From the NCBI RefSeq assembly GCF_001513745.1, contig NZ_CP013380.1:2170001-2234000 (forward strand): a stretch of 64,000 nt of DNA, written 5' to 3'. Both the position numbers and the translations under genes were made by a program. The notes below the pieces were generated by a model. The model was not told where the DNA came from, ran no database searches, and was given only the letters and a program-made list of their open reading frames with translations. This stretch comes from Burkholderia humptydooensis (GTDB lineage Bacteria > Pseudomonadota > Gammaproteobacteria > Burkholderiales > Burkholderiaceae). Positions 51,001 to 59,590 of the stretch are shown piece by piece. The stretch's first letter is position 1. Each line of letters begins with the position of its first letter.

Positions 51001-54000
51001 CGTGCGCGGGCAGCAGATGCAGCGTGCGGCCCGAGCACAGCGCGCCGAACAGCGTCGTGTGGCCGAGGTCGGCCGCGACCGTCGACACCATCGCCATCGA
51101 TGCGTCCGGCGCGAACGCGAGCTCGTCGAGCATCCCGGCGACGTAATCGGCGAGCGAGCGGTGCGACACGACGACGCCCTTCGGCGCGCCCGTCGAGCCC
51201 GACGTGAAAATCAGATACGCGGCCTGCTCGGGCTGCGGCGGCACGCGTGGCGCCGCAGCGTTCGCGAGCGACGCGTCGTGCGCGCAGGCGTCGACGTCCT
51301 GCACGGCCACGCCGTCGAAATCGCCGAGCGCGCCGGGATCGCCCGCCGCGAGCATCCGGCGCGCGCCGCACGCGGCGAGCGCCGCGGCGATCCGCTCGCG
51401 CGGCGACGCCGGATCGAGCGGCACCGCATACGCGCCCGACTTCAGCACGCCGACGAACGCGACGACGAAGCGCGCCGAACGCTCGATGCAGATCGCGACG
51501 GGCGTCTCCATGCCGGGCGTCGCCACGCCGGACGCTTTCACGCGCGCGCCGTCGCGCCGCAGCGCGAGCGCGACGCGGTTCGACGCGTCGTCGAGCTCGG
51601 CGAACGTGAGCTGCATGTCGGCGTCCGCGAGCGCGATCCGATGCGGATGCTCGGCCGCCTCGCGCGCGAAGAGCGCCAGCACGTCGGGCGCGGTCGCGAG
51701 CGGCCGGCCCGCGAGCAGCGCGCGCGGCGCGCCGCCCTGCGCGACCGCGAGCTCGGCGATCGTGCGGCGCGGATCGCGCACCGCGTCCTCGACGAGCGCC
51801 GCGAAGCTGTCGAGCCACGCCTGCGCGGTCGCCTCGTCGATCCCGTCCTGTGCATACGCGGCGACGAATTCGATGCCGCGCGCATCGTCGGTGAAATCGA
51901 GTGCGTAATCGAAGCGCGCGGCCGGATCGAGCCCCGGCGCCATCCGCACGGTCGCGCCCGGCAGCGTCGCCGAGAGCGCCAGATCGAACTGCTGCGCGAA
52001 CTTCACGCGCAGCCACTCGTCGCCGCGCCGCACGGGCGGCTTCACCGCGTCGACCACCTTGTCGAACGGCACGTCCTGATGCGCGAACGCGCCGAACGCG
52101 GCGTCGCGCACCGAAGCGACGAGCGATTCGAACGACTGCGCGGGCGACACGCGCGCGCGCAGCGCGAGCGTGTTGAGGAACAGGCCGACGAGCGGCGCGG
52201 TTTCCGGCCGCGCGCGCTGCGCGATCGGCGCGGCGACGGCGAGATCGCGCTCGCCCGTCAGGCGAAAGAGCCACGCGTCGAACGCGGCGAGCAGCACGGT
52301 GAACGGCGACGCATGCAGCCGCCGCGCGGCATCGCGCACCGCGTCCGACGCGGCGGGCGAAAGACGCCGCGCGAGCCGGCCGCCGCGATAGTCCCGCTCG
52401 GCCGCGCGCGGCCGGTCGAGCGGCAGCGCGAGCGGCCCGGGCGCGTTCGCGAGCGCGGCGCGCCAGTACGCGAGCTGGCGCGCCGTCTCGTTCGCGTCGA
52501 GCGCGTCGCGCTGCCATTGCGCGTAGTCGGCGTACTGGATCGGCAGCGCCGGCAGCTCGGGCGCCCGGCCCTCGGCGAGCGCCGCGTACGCGGCCGTCAG
52601 CTCGGCGAACGCGCAGCGCGAACTCCAGCCGTCGCTGACCGCGTGGTGCGTCGTCAGCAGGAAGCGCTGCGCGCCGTCGGCGAGCGTGACGAGCAGCGCG
52701 CGCACGAGCGGGCCGTCGGACAGGTCGAATGGCGCGCTCGCGTGGCGCTCGGTCAACTCGGCCAGGCGCGCGGCGCGCGACGCGCCGGCCTCGCCGCGCA
52801 GGTCGACGGCCGCGATCCGCACCGGCAGCGCCGCGTGAATGCGCTGCACGACGACGCCGTCGTCGTTCTCGACGAGCGTCGTGCGCCATGCCTCGTGACG
52901 CGCGATCAGCGTGTCGAGCGCGCGCTGCAGCGTGCCGGGGTCGAGCGCGCCGTCGACGTCCCAGTGGAACGACACGTGATACGCGGCGCCCGCGTCCTGC
53001 GTGCGCGCGAGCACCCAGAAGCGCTGCTGCGCGAACGAGGCGGGACGCTCGAACGCGCCGGCCGTTTCGATTGTTTCGATTGCCTCGTCCGCCCCGCCCA
53101 CTTTGTCCACGTTGCCCGCGTCGATTGCATCGGCCGTGATCGAGCGCGTCGCAGGCGTCCCGATCGCGGCCGGCCGCTGCTCTTCGCGCTCGGCCGCATC
53201 GATGCGCGCGGCGAGTTCGGCGAGCGGCGCGTCGTCGAAAATCGCGTCGAGCCGCAGGTTGACGCGCCAGTCGAGCCGGATCGCCGCCTGCAGTTGCATC
53301 GCGGCGAGCGAATCGCCGCCGCGCACGAAGAAGCGGTCGACGCGGCCGATCGGCGCCGGGTCGTGCAGCAACCGCTGCCACAGCGCGGCGACGCGGCGCT
53401 CGGTGTCGGTGCGCGGCGCGTCGAAGTCCGCGGCGGCCCCGGCCGGCTGCGCCGCAACCGCGTCGCGCAGCGCGGCGCGGTCGAGCTTGCCGTTCAGCGT
53501 GTACGGCAGCGTGTCGAAGCGCACGAACCGATGCGGCAGCCACGCGGCCGGCAGATGCGCGGCGACGTGCGCGCGCAGCGCGTCGTCGTCCGGCCGCGCA
53601 TCGGAACGCGCATCGCCGGCCGACGTTTCGCGCTGCGCCGCCGCGAGCGCGACGCATGCGATCAGTTGCGTGCGCCCGCCCGCCGTCTCGGCGAGCACGC
53701 CCGCGTCGCGCACGCCCGGATGCGTGAGCAGGCACGCGGCGATCTCGCCCGGCTCGACGCGCACGCCGCGCACCTGCACCTGATCGTCGATCCGGCCGAG
53801 ATAGTCGAACGCGCCGTCCGCGCGCTCGCGCGCGAGGTCGCCCGTCCGGTAGATCCGCGCGCCGGGCTCGCCCGCCGGATCGGGCAGGAAGCGCTCGGCC
53901 GTCAGCGCGGGGCGGCCGTGATAGCCGCGCGCGAGGCACGCGCCGCCGAGCAGCAGCTCGCCCGCGTCGCCGCGCGCGACCGTGCCGTCGGCATGCTCGA

Positions 54001-55027
54001 CGCGCGCGGCGCGCCAGCCGATCGGCCAGCCGATCGGCAACGACGCGTAGCCGTTGCCGTCGTCCAGCGCGGGCACCGTGCCCGGATCGACCGGCCAGAG
54101 CATCGGCGAGATCACAGTTTCGGTCGGCCCGTAGCCGTTGACGAGGCGGATCGCCGGGAACACGCGGCGAATCTCGTCGAACGCGTCCTGCGACATCGCC
54201 TCGCCGCCGAACAGCAGCACGCGCAGCGACGGCGGCACGCCTTCGCGCGCGCACACGGCCGCGAACTCGCGCAGGTACGCGGGCGGCAGCGTCGTGTTCG
54301 TCACGCGCTCGCGCGAAATCAGCGCATGCGCGGCGTCGGGCGGAAACGGCGGCGGATCGCTGATCACGACGCTGCCGCCGACCGCGAGCGGCACGAGCCA
54401 CGCCTCGATCGCGACGTCGAAGTTCACCGACGCGAAATGCAGCACGCGATCGCCGGGCCCGATCGGCAGCGACTCGGCGAGCGCGTCGCCGTGCGCGGCG
54501 AGCGGGCCGTGCTCGACGACGACCGCCTTCGGCGTGCCCGTCGAGCCGGACGTGTAGATCATGTACGCGGCCGCGCGCGGATGCACCGCCGCGCCGTGCT
54601 CGCGCGGCGCGGCCGGGTCCGCCGCCGCGACGCTCGCGACGTCGAAGCACTGCGCGAAGCGCGCGCGCATCGCGGCGTCGGCCGACGCATCGACGATCCC
54701 GTGCGCGAGCCCCGCGTCGCGCGCGACCCAGTCGAGCCGCGCGGCCGGATGGCGCGGATCGAGCGCGACGAACACGCCGCCCGCCTTCATCACGGCGAAA
54801 AGCGCGACGAACAGGTCGCACGCGCGCGCGACGCACACGCCGACCGGCACCTCCGCCGCCACGCCCGCCGCGCGCAGTTGCGCGGCCAGGCGCGCGGCGC
54901 GGTCGTCGAGTTCGCCGCGCGACAGGCGCACGGTGTCGGGCGTGAACGACGCGAGCGCGGGCGCGTCGGGGTCGAGTCGCGCGAGCGCGTGGATTCGATG
55001 ATGCAGCGCAGTCGGAAAGCTCGTCAT
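45020..55027 (-). CDS. mbaI: Malleobactin NRPS, A-T-C-A-T-E-C-A-T (three modules)
   Basis: This 3335-residue synthetase reads from ATG 55027; no good ribosome site is visible. Order by motif: A1 (Y-T-S-G-S-T-G near 157), T1 (G-G-D-S near 572), C (H-H-A-V-S-D-G near 795), A2 (near 1277), T2 (L-G-G-D-S near 1680), E (H-H-A-I-V-D-G near 1880), C (H-H-L-L-L-D-G near 2360), A3 (near 2886), T3 (L-G-G-H-S near 3274). Codes read by eye: A1 D-V-E-T-L-G-G-I-S-K (hydroxyornithine-like), A2 D-L-T-K-V-G-H-V-G-K (Asp), A3 D-V-W-H-V-S-L-I-D-K (Ser). The epimerase after Asp predicts a D-configured residue. There is no loading condensation domain. mbaJ follows after 43 bases. Confidence 0.95.
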   Translation of the reverse strand: MTSFPTALHHRIHALARLDPDAPALASFTPDTVRLSRGELDDRAARLAAQLRAAGVAAEVPVGVCVARACDLFVALFAVMKAGGVFVALDPRHPAARLDWVARDAGLAHGIVDASADAAMRARFAQCFDVASVAAADPAAPREHGAAVHPRAAAYMIYTSGSTGTPKAVVVEHGPLAAHGDALAESLPIGPGDRVLHFASVNFDVAIEAWLVPLAVGGSVVISDPPPFPPDAAHALISRERVTNTTLPPAYLREFAAVCAREGVPPSLRVLLFGGEAMSQDAFDEIRRVFPAIRLVNGYGPTETVISPMLWPVDPGTVPALDDGNGYASLPIGWPIGWRAARVEHADGTVARGDAGELLLGGACLARGYHGRPALTAERFLPDPAGEPGARIYRTGDLARERADGAFDYLGRIDDQVQVRGVRVEPGEIAACLLTHPGVRDAGVLAETAGGRTQLIACVALAAAQRETSAGDARSDARPDDDALRAHVAAHLPAAWLPHRFVRFDTLPYTLNGKLDRAALRDAVAAQPAGAAADFDAPRTDTERRVAALWQRLLHDPAPIGRVDRFFVRGGDSLAAMQLQAAIRLDWRVNLRLDAIFDDAPLAELAARIDAAEREEQRPAAIGTPATRSITADAIDAGNVDKVGGADEAIETIETAGAFERPASFAQQRFWVLARTQDAGAAYHVSFHWDVDGALDPGTLQRALDTLIARHEAWRTTLVENDDGVVVQRIHAALPVRIAAVDLRGEAGASRAARLAELTERHASAPFDLSDGPLVRALLVTLADGAQRFLLTTHHAVSDGWSSRCAFAELTAAYAALAEGRAPELPALPIQYADYAQWQRDALDANETARQLAYWRAALANAPGPLALPLDRPRAAERDYRGGRLARRLSPAASDAVRDAARRLHASPFTVLLAAFDAWLFRLTGERDLAVAAPIAQRARPETAPLVGLFLNTLALRARVSPAQSFESLVASVRDAAFGAFAHQDVPFDKVVDAVKPPVRRGDEWLRVKFAQQFDLALSATLPGATVRMAPGLDPAARFDYALDFTDDARGIEFVAAYAQDGIDEATAQAWLDSFAALVEDAVRDPRRTIAELAVAQGGAPRALLAGRPLATAPDVLALFAREAAEHPHRIALADADMQLTFAELDDASNRVALALRRDGARVKASGVATPGMETPVAICIERSARFVVAFVGVLKSGAYAVPLDPASPRERIAAALAACGARRMLAAGDPGALGDFDGVAVQDVDACAHDASLANAAAPRVPPQPEQAAYLIFTSGSTGAPKGVVVSHRSLADYVAGMLDELAFAPDASMAMVSTVAADLGHTTLFGALCSGRTLHLLPAHAAFDPDRFAQEMAAREVGVLKIVPSHLHALLDAQRAADVLPAHALVTGGEALPWSLVERIAALKPGCRVINHYGPTEATVGALVCDTSAPAQADLRAGVTSASEAGGAPARGVPLGRPLPNAHACVLDAYGASVPVGAIGELYLGGPGVARGYLGRAAATAERFVPHPHEAGARVYRTGDRVRLRADGRLDFLGRLDDQVKIRGYRVEPGEVSAALRALPGVAQGETLAVGHEGRLRLVAFATPAAGARMSGDALRDALAARLPDYMVPAALVVLDALPVTANGKIDRAALRALAETPAPAPAADEDAPQGPVEETLAAVWRDVLKATRIGRHDNFFELGGDSILVLQVIARSRKRGVRFTPKQLFDGPTLAELARVAAAIEAAAPREGAAADASAAAAARPPSAARPDEARLTSAQRRFFDLDIPRRGHWNQSIELDVSGVFDFDAFARAFDALLTHHPVFRERFAQTGENGAWQMCAAPRAFDTLPLAAAAVRDEADALAQFDALQAALDLTRGPLACAFAAALPAGATKLYLAIHHAIVDGVSWRVLLDDLDAAYRAACERRAVRLGPTGASASEWAARLARAARDPAGPFAGELPYWAALAAPHDDLRLDRPDAAATNADADVVIQTLDASLTRDVLTDANAAYRTHAVELLIAALVAALGRHTGAAACRLELEGHGREALFDDIDASRTLGWLTSHYPVAFAVEPTPAATLAGVKDALRAVPNKGLGFGVLRHDGDDATRAALAQVARPRVTFNYLGQFDAPRDAALVPRFGGAGRERDPAGPLGNALAIHAYVDENDGRALKVHWVYGATQFDRATIDALAAQFDAALRTLAAACRARVAERGAGATPGDYPLARAAGLTQAALDRLPFDARAIDDIYPLSPMQQGILFHSLFAPERATYVNQLVATLVEPDVERLRAAFDAAVPRHDILRTGFAAHEAAPMQIVHRHARMPVEIIDWRGAHASAGERDAALDAWLAGDRARGFDLTAPPLMRVTLIRTGETDWRLVWTRHHLLLDGWSTARLFADVLRDYIEPPRANPFAAPARTRYRDFIAWLARRDADADRAFWLERVARLDEPTRVAEREHGAIGASVAASDSAPGEVPGDASSDASDDSAAARETAGRANWRATLPAADTARLAEAARRMKVTVNTIVQGAWALALQRMTHRTAVAFGATVAGRPDALPDVDTVLGLFINTLPVIAAPLPQLAARDWLASLQRDNAAALEHAHTPLYEIQQWAGLGGALFDTLVVFENYPVDEAWQGRDARALQKRDLRNIEATDFAVTLVIEAGDTLAIDYGYDPARIGQARVEALHRAFAACIAGLVGDPDAPLGAISCAGADDLALIARSNATDVDWPAAQRAPLFAQFEAAARARPDAIALEIADAGGGGTVAQMRYGELDAKAGRVAAALAACGVRPDSVVALCVERSFDMVVALVGAMKARAAYLPVDPDYPAERVAYLLGDAKPPVVITQAHLRARVGAALAGADAVVVTVDELLERAPAARPGKTATATENGADRIAAAADVAPDQLAYLIYTSGSTGQPKGAGNTHGALANRIAWMQRAYRLTPGDVVLHKTPFGFDVSVWEFVWPLAVGATLAIAAPGDHRDPARLVAAIDAHRVTTLHFVPSMLAAFVAYLDDFGAAARCASVRTIVASGEALAPELVARVAALLPHARLDNLYGPTEAAIDVSHWRCTADDAAAAAVPIGRPIANVRLHVLDAALHAVPVGATGELYLGGAGLARGYLGRAALTAERFVPDPFAPGARLYRTGDLARRRADGALDYLGRIDTQVKLRGQRIELGEIEALLRAAHGVRDAVVIVRDERLVGYVACAAPAEFDAAAQIERLRAQLPAYMVPAQLVALEALPVTPNGKCDRRALPAPVFDARVVDAPRTDTERALAAIWQRVLKLPDIGRDDDFFTLGGHSLLAAQANAQANLQWSLTLPLRTIFDERTLARCAAAIDRAHEAGRDHDAASAIDALLGEFEAQ

Positions 55028-55108
55028 AGGGCGTGAAGTCCGTTGATTCCGGCCGCCTCGGCCGTTTCGTTCAAGTCGCCGGCCGCAAGCGGGCCGCTTC
55101 AACAGTGA

Positions 55109-55135
55109 GACGAATCGCGCGCGAAATTTTTTACC
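55109..55135 (-). promoter_or_regulatory. OrbS/PvdS-type iron-starvation promoter of mbaI
   Basis: On minus, GGTAAAAAA (55135-55127) is followed by CGTC (55112-55109), fitting TAAAN-N16-CGTC, the pattern of PvdS/OrbS-type extracytoplasmic sigma factors. It lies about 80 bases before the mbaI start. A second GGTAAAAA upstream lacks a correctly spaced CGTC. Confidence 0.75.
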
Positions 55136-55259
55136 GGGCTGTTTTTACCTTCGTCGACGAACGGCGTGTCGCGCAGCGCAGCGCGACGCCGGCGACGCGC
55201 AGATGCGCGGCGCGGGTAAAGCGCAAGCACCGGCGCAAGCACCGCGCGAATGAAGCACA

Positions 55260-55286
55260 GGTAAAGATTCGGCGCGCCCATTCGTC
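55260..55286 (+). promoter_or_regulatory. OrbS/PvdS-type promoter of the exporter gene
   Basis: On plus, GGTAAAG (55260-55266) and CGTC (55283-55286) are separated so that TAAAG-N16-CGTC is exact. It lies about 90 bases before the exporter start and points away from the mbaI promoter, so one sigma factor could drive both sides of the divergent region. Confidence 0.75.
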
Positions 55287-55376
55287 TAGCAGACAGAAGA
55301 GGCGCGCCCCGCGCCTTGCCGTTCGCTTCGCCGCCGAAGCGCCGATTCGTTTCCTTCACTGACCCGTGCTCCGCCG

Positions 55377-57122
55377 ATGACCGATGCCACCGGGCGTCTC
55401 GACGCCCCGCCCTCGACCGATTCCCGCCCCGCCGTGAAGCACGCGCGGCGCCTGATAGTCGCGCTGCTCAAGCGCTCCCGCGGCGCGTTCGCGATCGCGC
55501 TCGCCGCATGCGTGATGAACGGCGCGTCGAGCGTGCTGCTCGTCGCGACGCTGAGCCGCGCGCTCTCCGAGCCGCAAGCCGCCGACGCGTCGCTCGCATG
55601 GCGCTTCGGCCTGTGCGCGGTGATCGCGCTCGTCACCCGGATCGTCACGGGCGTGCTGTTCGCGCGGCTGTCGCAAGACACGATGGCGCAGTTGCGCGAG
55701 CACGTCGCGCGGCGCGTCGCGGCGGCCGAGCTGCAGGACGTCGAGCGGATCGGCGCGGCGCCGGTCCAGTCGGTGCTGACCGACGACGCGACCAACGTGT
55801 CGATGCTGTTCTTCGCGCTGCCCAATCTCGTGATGCACGGCTCGATCGTGTTCGGCTGCCTCGGCTATCTGGCGTGGCTGTCGTGGCCCGTGTGCCTGCT
55901 CGCGGTCGCGGCGATCCTCGTCGGCTCGCTCGGCTATCACGCGGGCGACAAGCGCGCGATCGCCTGGCTCGAGGATGCGGGCCGCTCGCAGGACAGGCTG
56001 TTCGGCTATCTCGGCGCGCTCTTTTCGGGCGCGAAGGAGTTGAAGCTGCATCAGGCGCGCTCGCGCCAGTTCGTCGACGGGCAGCTCGGCGCGGCGATCG
56101 CCGAGGTGCGCGACCATCGCCGCCGCGCGTTCAGCGCGTACGCGATCGGCGTGGGCTGGATCGTGTTCCTGTTCTATGTGTTCTTGGGCGTCGCGGCGTT
56201 CTGGCCCGCGCTCGGCGTGCGCGGCGACGGGCCCGCGGCGTCCGGCTACGTCGTCGTGTTCCTGTTCATGCTGCTGCCGCTCGACGGCCTGCTCAACAAC
56301 GTGCCGACGCTGAACGCGGCGCGCGTATCGCTCGAGCGGATCGAGAAGCTGATGGCGCAGTTCGGCGCGCTGCGCACCGCGCCGCCGCCCGACGAGACCG
56401 CGTCGCACGTGCCGTTCGACACGCTCGCGCTGCGCGGCGTCACGCATTCGTATTTCCACGAGCGTGACGAGCGGATGTTCCGCGTCGGGCCGATCGACCT
56501 GACGCTCAAGCCGGGCGAGCTCGTGTTCATCGTCGGCGGCAACGGCAGCGGCAAGACGACGCTCGCGAAGGTGCTGACGGGCCTGTACGAGCCCGAAGGC
56601 GGCACGATCGAGCTCGACGGCAAGCCGGTCGGCCTCGCCGAGCGCGCCGCGTACCGCGAGCGCTTCTCGGCGGTGTTCAACGATTTCCATCTGTTCGACG
56701 CGCTGCTCGGCATCGTCGACCCGAGCGACGCGGCGCGCGCGCAGGCCGACGCGCGCGCGAACGCGCTCGTCGCGAAGCTCTCGCTCGACCACAAGGTGCA
56801 GGTCGTCGACGGCGCGTTCTCGACGCGCGCGCTGTCGACCGGGCAGCGCAAGCGGCTCGCGCTCGTCGTCGCGTATCTCGAGGACCGGCCGCTCTATCTG
56901 TTCGACGAATGGGCGGCCGACCAGGACCCGGCGTTCAAGGGGGTGTTCTACGAGCAACTGCTGCCGGAGCTGCGCGCGCGCGGCAAGACGGTGATCGTGA
57001 TCAGCCATGACGACCGCTACTTCCCGATCGCGGACCGGGTGCTGAAGCTCGATAACGGGAAGATCGTTAGCGAAACGCACGGCGCGCGGCGCGCGGCGCT
57101 CGCGAACGGGACCGAGGGGTGA
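55377..57122 (+). CDS. Siderophore ABC exporter, PvdE/OrbE-like (fused permease-ATPase)
   Basis: This 581-residue protein has an N-terminal transmembrane domain of about six helices (residues 25-300) and a C-terminal ATPase. The ATPase has Walker A V-G-G-N-G-S-G-K-T-T near 386, the signature L-S-T-G-Q-R-K-R-L near 484, Walker B L-Y-L-F-D-E-W-A-A-D-Q-D-P near 505, and V-I-S-H-D-D-R-Y-F. These details (L-S-T-G-Q-R-K-R and D-E-W-A-A-D-Q) mark the cyclic-peptide/PvdE exporter group, which moves siderophore precursors from cytoplasm to periplasm. It is the only plus-strand gene of the siderophore locus, divergent from mbaI. A matching iron-starvation promoter lies upstream. Confidence 0.93.
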   Translation: MTDATGRLDAPPSTDSRPAVKHARRLIVALLKRSRGAFAIALAACVMNGASSVLLVATLSRALSEPQAADASLAWRFGLCAVIALVTRIVTGVLFARLSQDTMAQLREHVARRVAAAELQDVERIGAAPVQSVLTDDATNVSMLFFALPNLVMHGSIVFGCLGYLAWLSWPVCLLAVAAILVGSLGYHAGDKRAIAWLEDAGRSQDRLFGYLGALFSGAKELKLHQARSRQFVDGQLGAAIAEVRDHRRRAFSAYAIGVGWIVFLFYVFLGVAAFWPALGVRGDGPAASGYVVVFLFMLLPLDGLLNNVPTLNAARVSLERIEKLMAQFGALRTAPPPDETASHVPFDTLALRGVTHSYFHERDERMFRVGPIDLTLKPGELVFIVGGNGSGKTTLAKVLTGLYEPEGGTIELDGKPVGLAERAAYRERFSAVFNDFHLFDALLGIVDPSDAARAQADARANALVAKLSLDHKVQVVDGAFSTRALSTGQRKRLALVVAYLEDRPLYLFDEWAADQDPAFKGVFYEQLLPELRARGKTVIVISHDDRYFPIADRVLKLDNGKIVSETHGARRAALANGTEG

Positions 57123-57164
57123 TGGCGCGGCGCGCGGCGTGATCGGCGCGGCGAACCGGGTGAT

Positions 57165-57636
57165 TTGCTGTCGAAACGGCTCGCCGCCGACATGTTTGCG
57201 CTCGCCGCCCAGGTCCGCTTCACGGCCTTTCAGGCGCAGGAGCCGGTCTACCGCCTGCGCGGCGACGCGCTTCCCGAGTCGCTGCTCGCGCTGCGCCGCG
57301 CGGGATGGAATGCGGATGCGGCGCCCGGCTCGTTGCACGATGCGCAGACCTGCATCGCCGATGCACTCGCATTCCTCGGCGCGCTCGCACCGCACGCGCT
57401 CGACGAAGGCGCCGAACGGCCGATCGCGCTCGAACTGCCCGACGGCGCGGTGTTCGACATGACGGGCGAGCAATACGTCCGCGATTGGGCGCGATTGGGC
57501 GCTGCCGCAGTTCTACTTTCACGCGATCGCCGCCTATGCGATTCTGCGCAATCACGGCGTCGCGCTGGGCAAGCCGGACTGCGTCTCGCACATGTTCGCG
57601 TACCTTCGGCCCGCAACGATGCCGCGGGAGCGATAG
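57165..57636 (+). pseudogene. DUF1993-family gene disrupted by a 10-bp tandem duplication
   Basis: The first part (L-A-A-D-M-F-A-L-A-A-Q-V-R-F, A-Q-T-C-I-A-D-A-L-A-F-L) and, after a frame change, the last part (L-P-Q-F-Y-F-H-A-I-A-A-Y-A-I-L-R-N-H-G-V) match DUF1993 from its middle to its C-terminus. The break falls at GCGATTGGGC, present twice in tandem at 57481-57490 and 57491-57500. Removing one copy restores Y-V-R-D-W-A-L-P-Q-F-Y-F-H and an open frame to TAG at 57634-57636. The usual N-terminal 50 or so residues are also missing, so the gene was probably already decayed. It lies between the exporter and the convergent binding-protein gene. Confidence 0.85.
57481..57500. repeat. 10-bp tandem duplication causing a frameshift
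   Basis: GCGATTGGGC occurs twice head to tail. The length is not a multiple of three, so the DUF1993 frame is shifted at this point. It looks like a slippage event. Confidence 0.9.
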
Positions 57637-57722
57637 CGCGGCGCATCGGGCGAACGCGGGGGACAATCCAAGGGCGATCGGCGGCGATCGGCAGCAATCG
57701 GCGGCGGCGCGGCCGGCCTGCG

Positions 57723-58775
57723 TCACCGCGGCGGCGCGTCCGCCCCCGGCTTCGGCAACGCCAGCACCCGCTCCGTCATCTCGTCGGCGAGCCTCAACGC
57801 CGACATCGGCCCGCCGAACCCCCAGATGTTCCGCTCGACGAGCGCGACCCTGCCCGCCTTGCGCGCCGGCACGAACCGCCAGATTCTCGAATCGAGCTTC
57901 GCGTCGAGCGGCACGCCCGGCCCGGTTGCGCTGACGAACAGCACCGCGAGACCCGGCTGCTTCAGCAGATCCTCCGACGTCACGTATGCGGTGCCTTCGC
58001 GCGTCGGCTCGCCCGGCCAAGGCTCGAGGCCGAGCGCACGCGCGATGCCCGCCGGCGCGCTGTTGCCCGTGAACGCCCAGTAGCGATCCGGCAAGCCCAG
58101 TTCCTGCAGCCACGCAACGCGCTCGCCGGCGCGCCCCGCCGCCGCGATCCGCCCCGCGTCGCGCGCGAGCCCCGCGTCGACGCGCGCCTGAACCGCGCGC
58201 GCGTCGCGCTCGCGCCCCGTCAGGCAGCCGATCGTGCGCAGGATCGCGCGCGCCCAGTCGTACTGCGTGACCTGCCGTCCGTCCTCGACGTAGTTCGGGC
58301 TGTACTTGAACAGCACGGTCGGCGCGATCCGCGACAGCGCGCCGAAGACGGGCGCATGCCGCAGCCCGACGCCGAGGATCAGGTCCGGCTTCGCGGCCGC
58401 GATCGCCTCGAGGCTCGGCTCCTGCCGCGTGCCGACGTCCTGCACATGCGCGAGCCGCGCGTCCTCGTAGCCGATCCAGACCGGGTAGTACGCGGGATCG
58501 GCCATGCCGGCCGGCGTGATGCCGAGCGCGACGAGATCCTCGGCGAACATGAATTCGAGCACGACGATGCGCATCGGCCGCGCGGGCAGCCCTCGGCTGA
58601 ACTGCGACACGGTCGGATCGGCGGCGAGCGGCCGGCAGACGCCGGGCGGCTCGCCCGCCTGCGCGAGCGGCGCCGCGTGCGCGACGCACGCGGCCAGCGC
58701 CACCTGCGCAGCCGCCGCAGACACGATCGCCCGCGCAACGGACAGTCGCCCCGCCGCGCATCGCCCTTGCCCCAC
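57723..58775 (-). CDS. Periplasmic ferric-siderophore binding protein (FhuD/OrbB-like)
   Basis: Reading from the GTG at 58775 gives 350 residues; the frame extends to 58853 inside the preceding gene, so the start is uncertain. The N-terminus has a hydrophobic signal ([19 protein letters not shown]). The mature protein has the class III substrate-binding pattern: [19 protein letters not shown], then [14 protein letters not shown], and a C-terminal L-A-D-E-M-T-E-R-V. It captures ferric siderophore in the periplasm for the FhuB/FhuC-like transporter encoded upstream. It ends the minus unit mbtH-syrP-fhuC-fhuB-fhuF-fhuD and follows the fhuF-like gene by only eight bases. Confidence 0.88.
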   Translation of the reverse strand: MGQGRCAAGRLSVARAIVSAAAAQVALAACVAHAAPLAQAGEPPGVCRPLAADPTVSQFSRGLPARPMRIVVLEFMFAEDLVALGITPAGMADPAYYPVWIGYEDARLAHVQDVGTRQEPSLEAIAAAKPDLILGVGLRHAPVFGALSRIAPTVLFKYSPNYVEDGRQVTQYDWARAILRTIGCLTGRERDARAVQARVDAGLARDAGRIAAAGRAGERVAWLQELGLPDRYWAFTGNSAPAGIARALGLEPWPGEPTREGTAYVTSEDLLKQPGLAVLFVSATGPGVPLDAKLDSRIWRFVPARKAGRVALVERNIWGFGGPMSALRLADEMTERVLALPKPGADAPPR

Positions 58776-58783
58776 TCGCGCCG

Positions 58784-59590
58784 TCAATGCGCGGCGTCCT
58801 GCTTCGCGAGCGCTTCGTCGCACATCGTCAACAACAGCGGACAGCTTCCACACAGTTGGTCTTCCCCAGGAATTTCATTGCGCAGGCAGCACACGCGGCG
58901 CGCGCGGAACGGATCGGGCAGCCGCGCCGAGCACGGCTTCACGCGGCGCACCGGCAGCCGCAGCGGATTCGCTTCGCCGCGCGCGTCGACGGGGCCGAAC
59001 AGCCATGCGGCGTCGGCCGCCGCGCGCGGCGCATCCGCGCATTGCTCGAACAGGTAGTCGAGCAGGTTGCCCGCGTTCGCCCACAGCACGCGCGGCGACA
59101 GCTTCGCGAGCGCGGCGAGCGCATCGATCGTCGCCCGCAGATGGTCGACGAGTGCCGCATAGCGCGACGCCGGCTCGGCTTGCGCGGGCCGCAGCGCGTC
59201 GGCCTCGAAGATCAGCGCGACCGGCATCCCGGCGCGCAGCGCGACGCGCATCCGCGACGGCGTCATGTCGAGCGGCCGGCCGAGCAGCAGCGCGGCCGCG
59301 AAGCCCGCCGACGCGGCCAGATTGAAGTAGTGCTTGCTCCATTGCGACAAGAGCGCGCGCGCATGCGTGCACGGATCGCCGCCGTACAGCGCGGCCATCG
59401 CGTCGACGAGCGCATCGCGCCTGAGCGCGAGCGCCGCGGCCGGGATCAGGTCCGGCGGCTCGCCGCCGTCGGCCGCGAGCGCGGGCTCGTCGCGCGCGTC
59501 GGGTGCGCCGAGCCACACGTGCTCGAGATAATGCGCGATCGCGGCCGGCGCGAACGTCGAAAAGCGCGTCGCGCGCAGGCTCGCGCTCAT
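58784..59590 (-). CDS. FhuF-like [2Fe-2S] ferric-siderophore reductase
   Basis: This 268-residue protein starts at 59590, its ATG overlapping the permease stop by four bases. The C-terminus carries the FhuF cluster motif: C-C-L-R-N-E-I-P-G near residue 233, followed by C-G-S-C-P-L near 246. The four cysteines hold a [2Fe-2S] centre. W-S-K-H-Y-F-N-L-A in the middle is also conserved. FhuF reduces ferric hydroxamates in the cytoplasm so that iron is released. A dedicated copy in the malleobactin uptake unit fits the hydroxamate nature of the siderophore and corresponds to OrbF in ornibactin clusters. Confidence 0.92.
   Translation of the reverse strand: MSASLRATRFSTFAPAAIAHYLEHVWLGAPDARDEPALAADGGEPPDLIPAAALALRRDALVDAMAALYGGDPCTHARALLSQWSKHYFNLAASAGFAAALLLGRPLDMTPSRMRVALRAGMPVALIFEADALRPAQAEPASRYAALVDHLRATIDALAALAKLSPRVLWANAGNLLDYLFEQCADAPRAAADAAWLFGPVDARGEANPLRLPVRRVKPCSARLPDPFRARRVCCLRNEIPGEDQLCGSCPLLLTMCDEALAKQDAAH

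Noticed and set aside
50306..55036. Second long plus-strand open frame opposite mbaI
   Set aside because: Also an antisense shadow caused by high GC at third codon positions; no ribosome site or motif.
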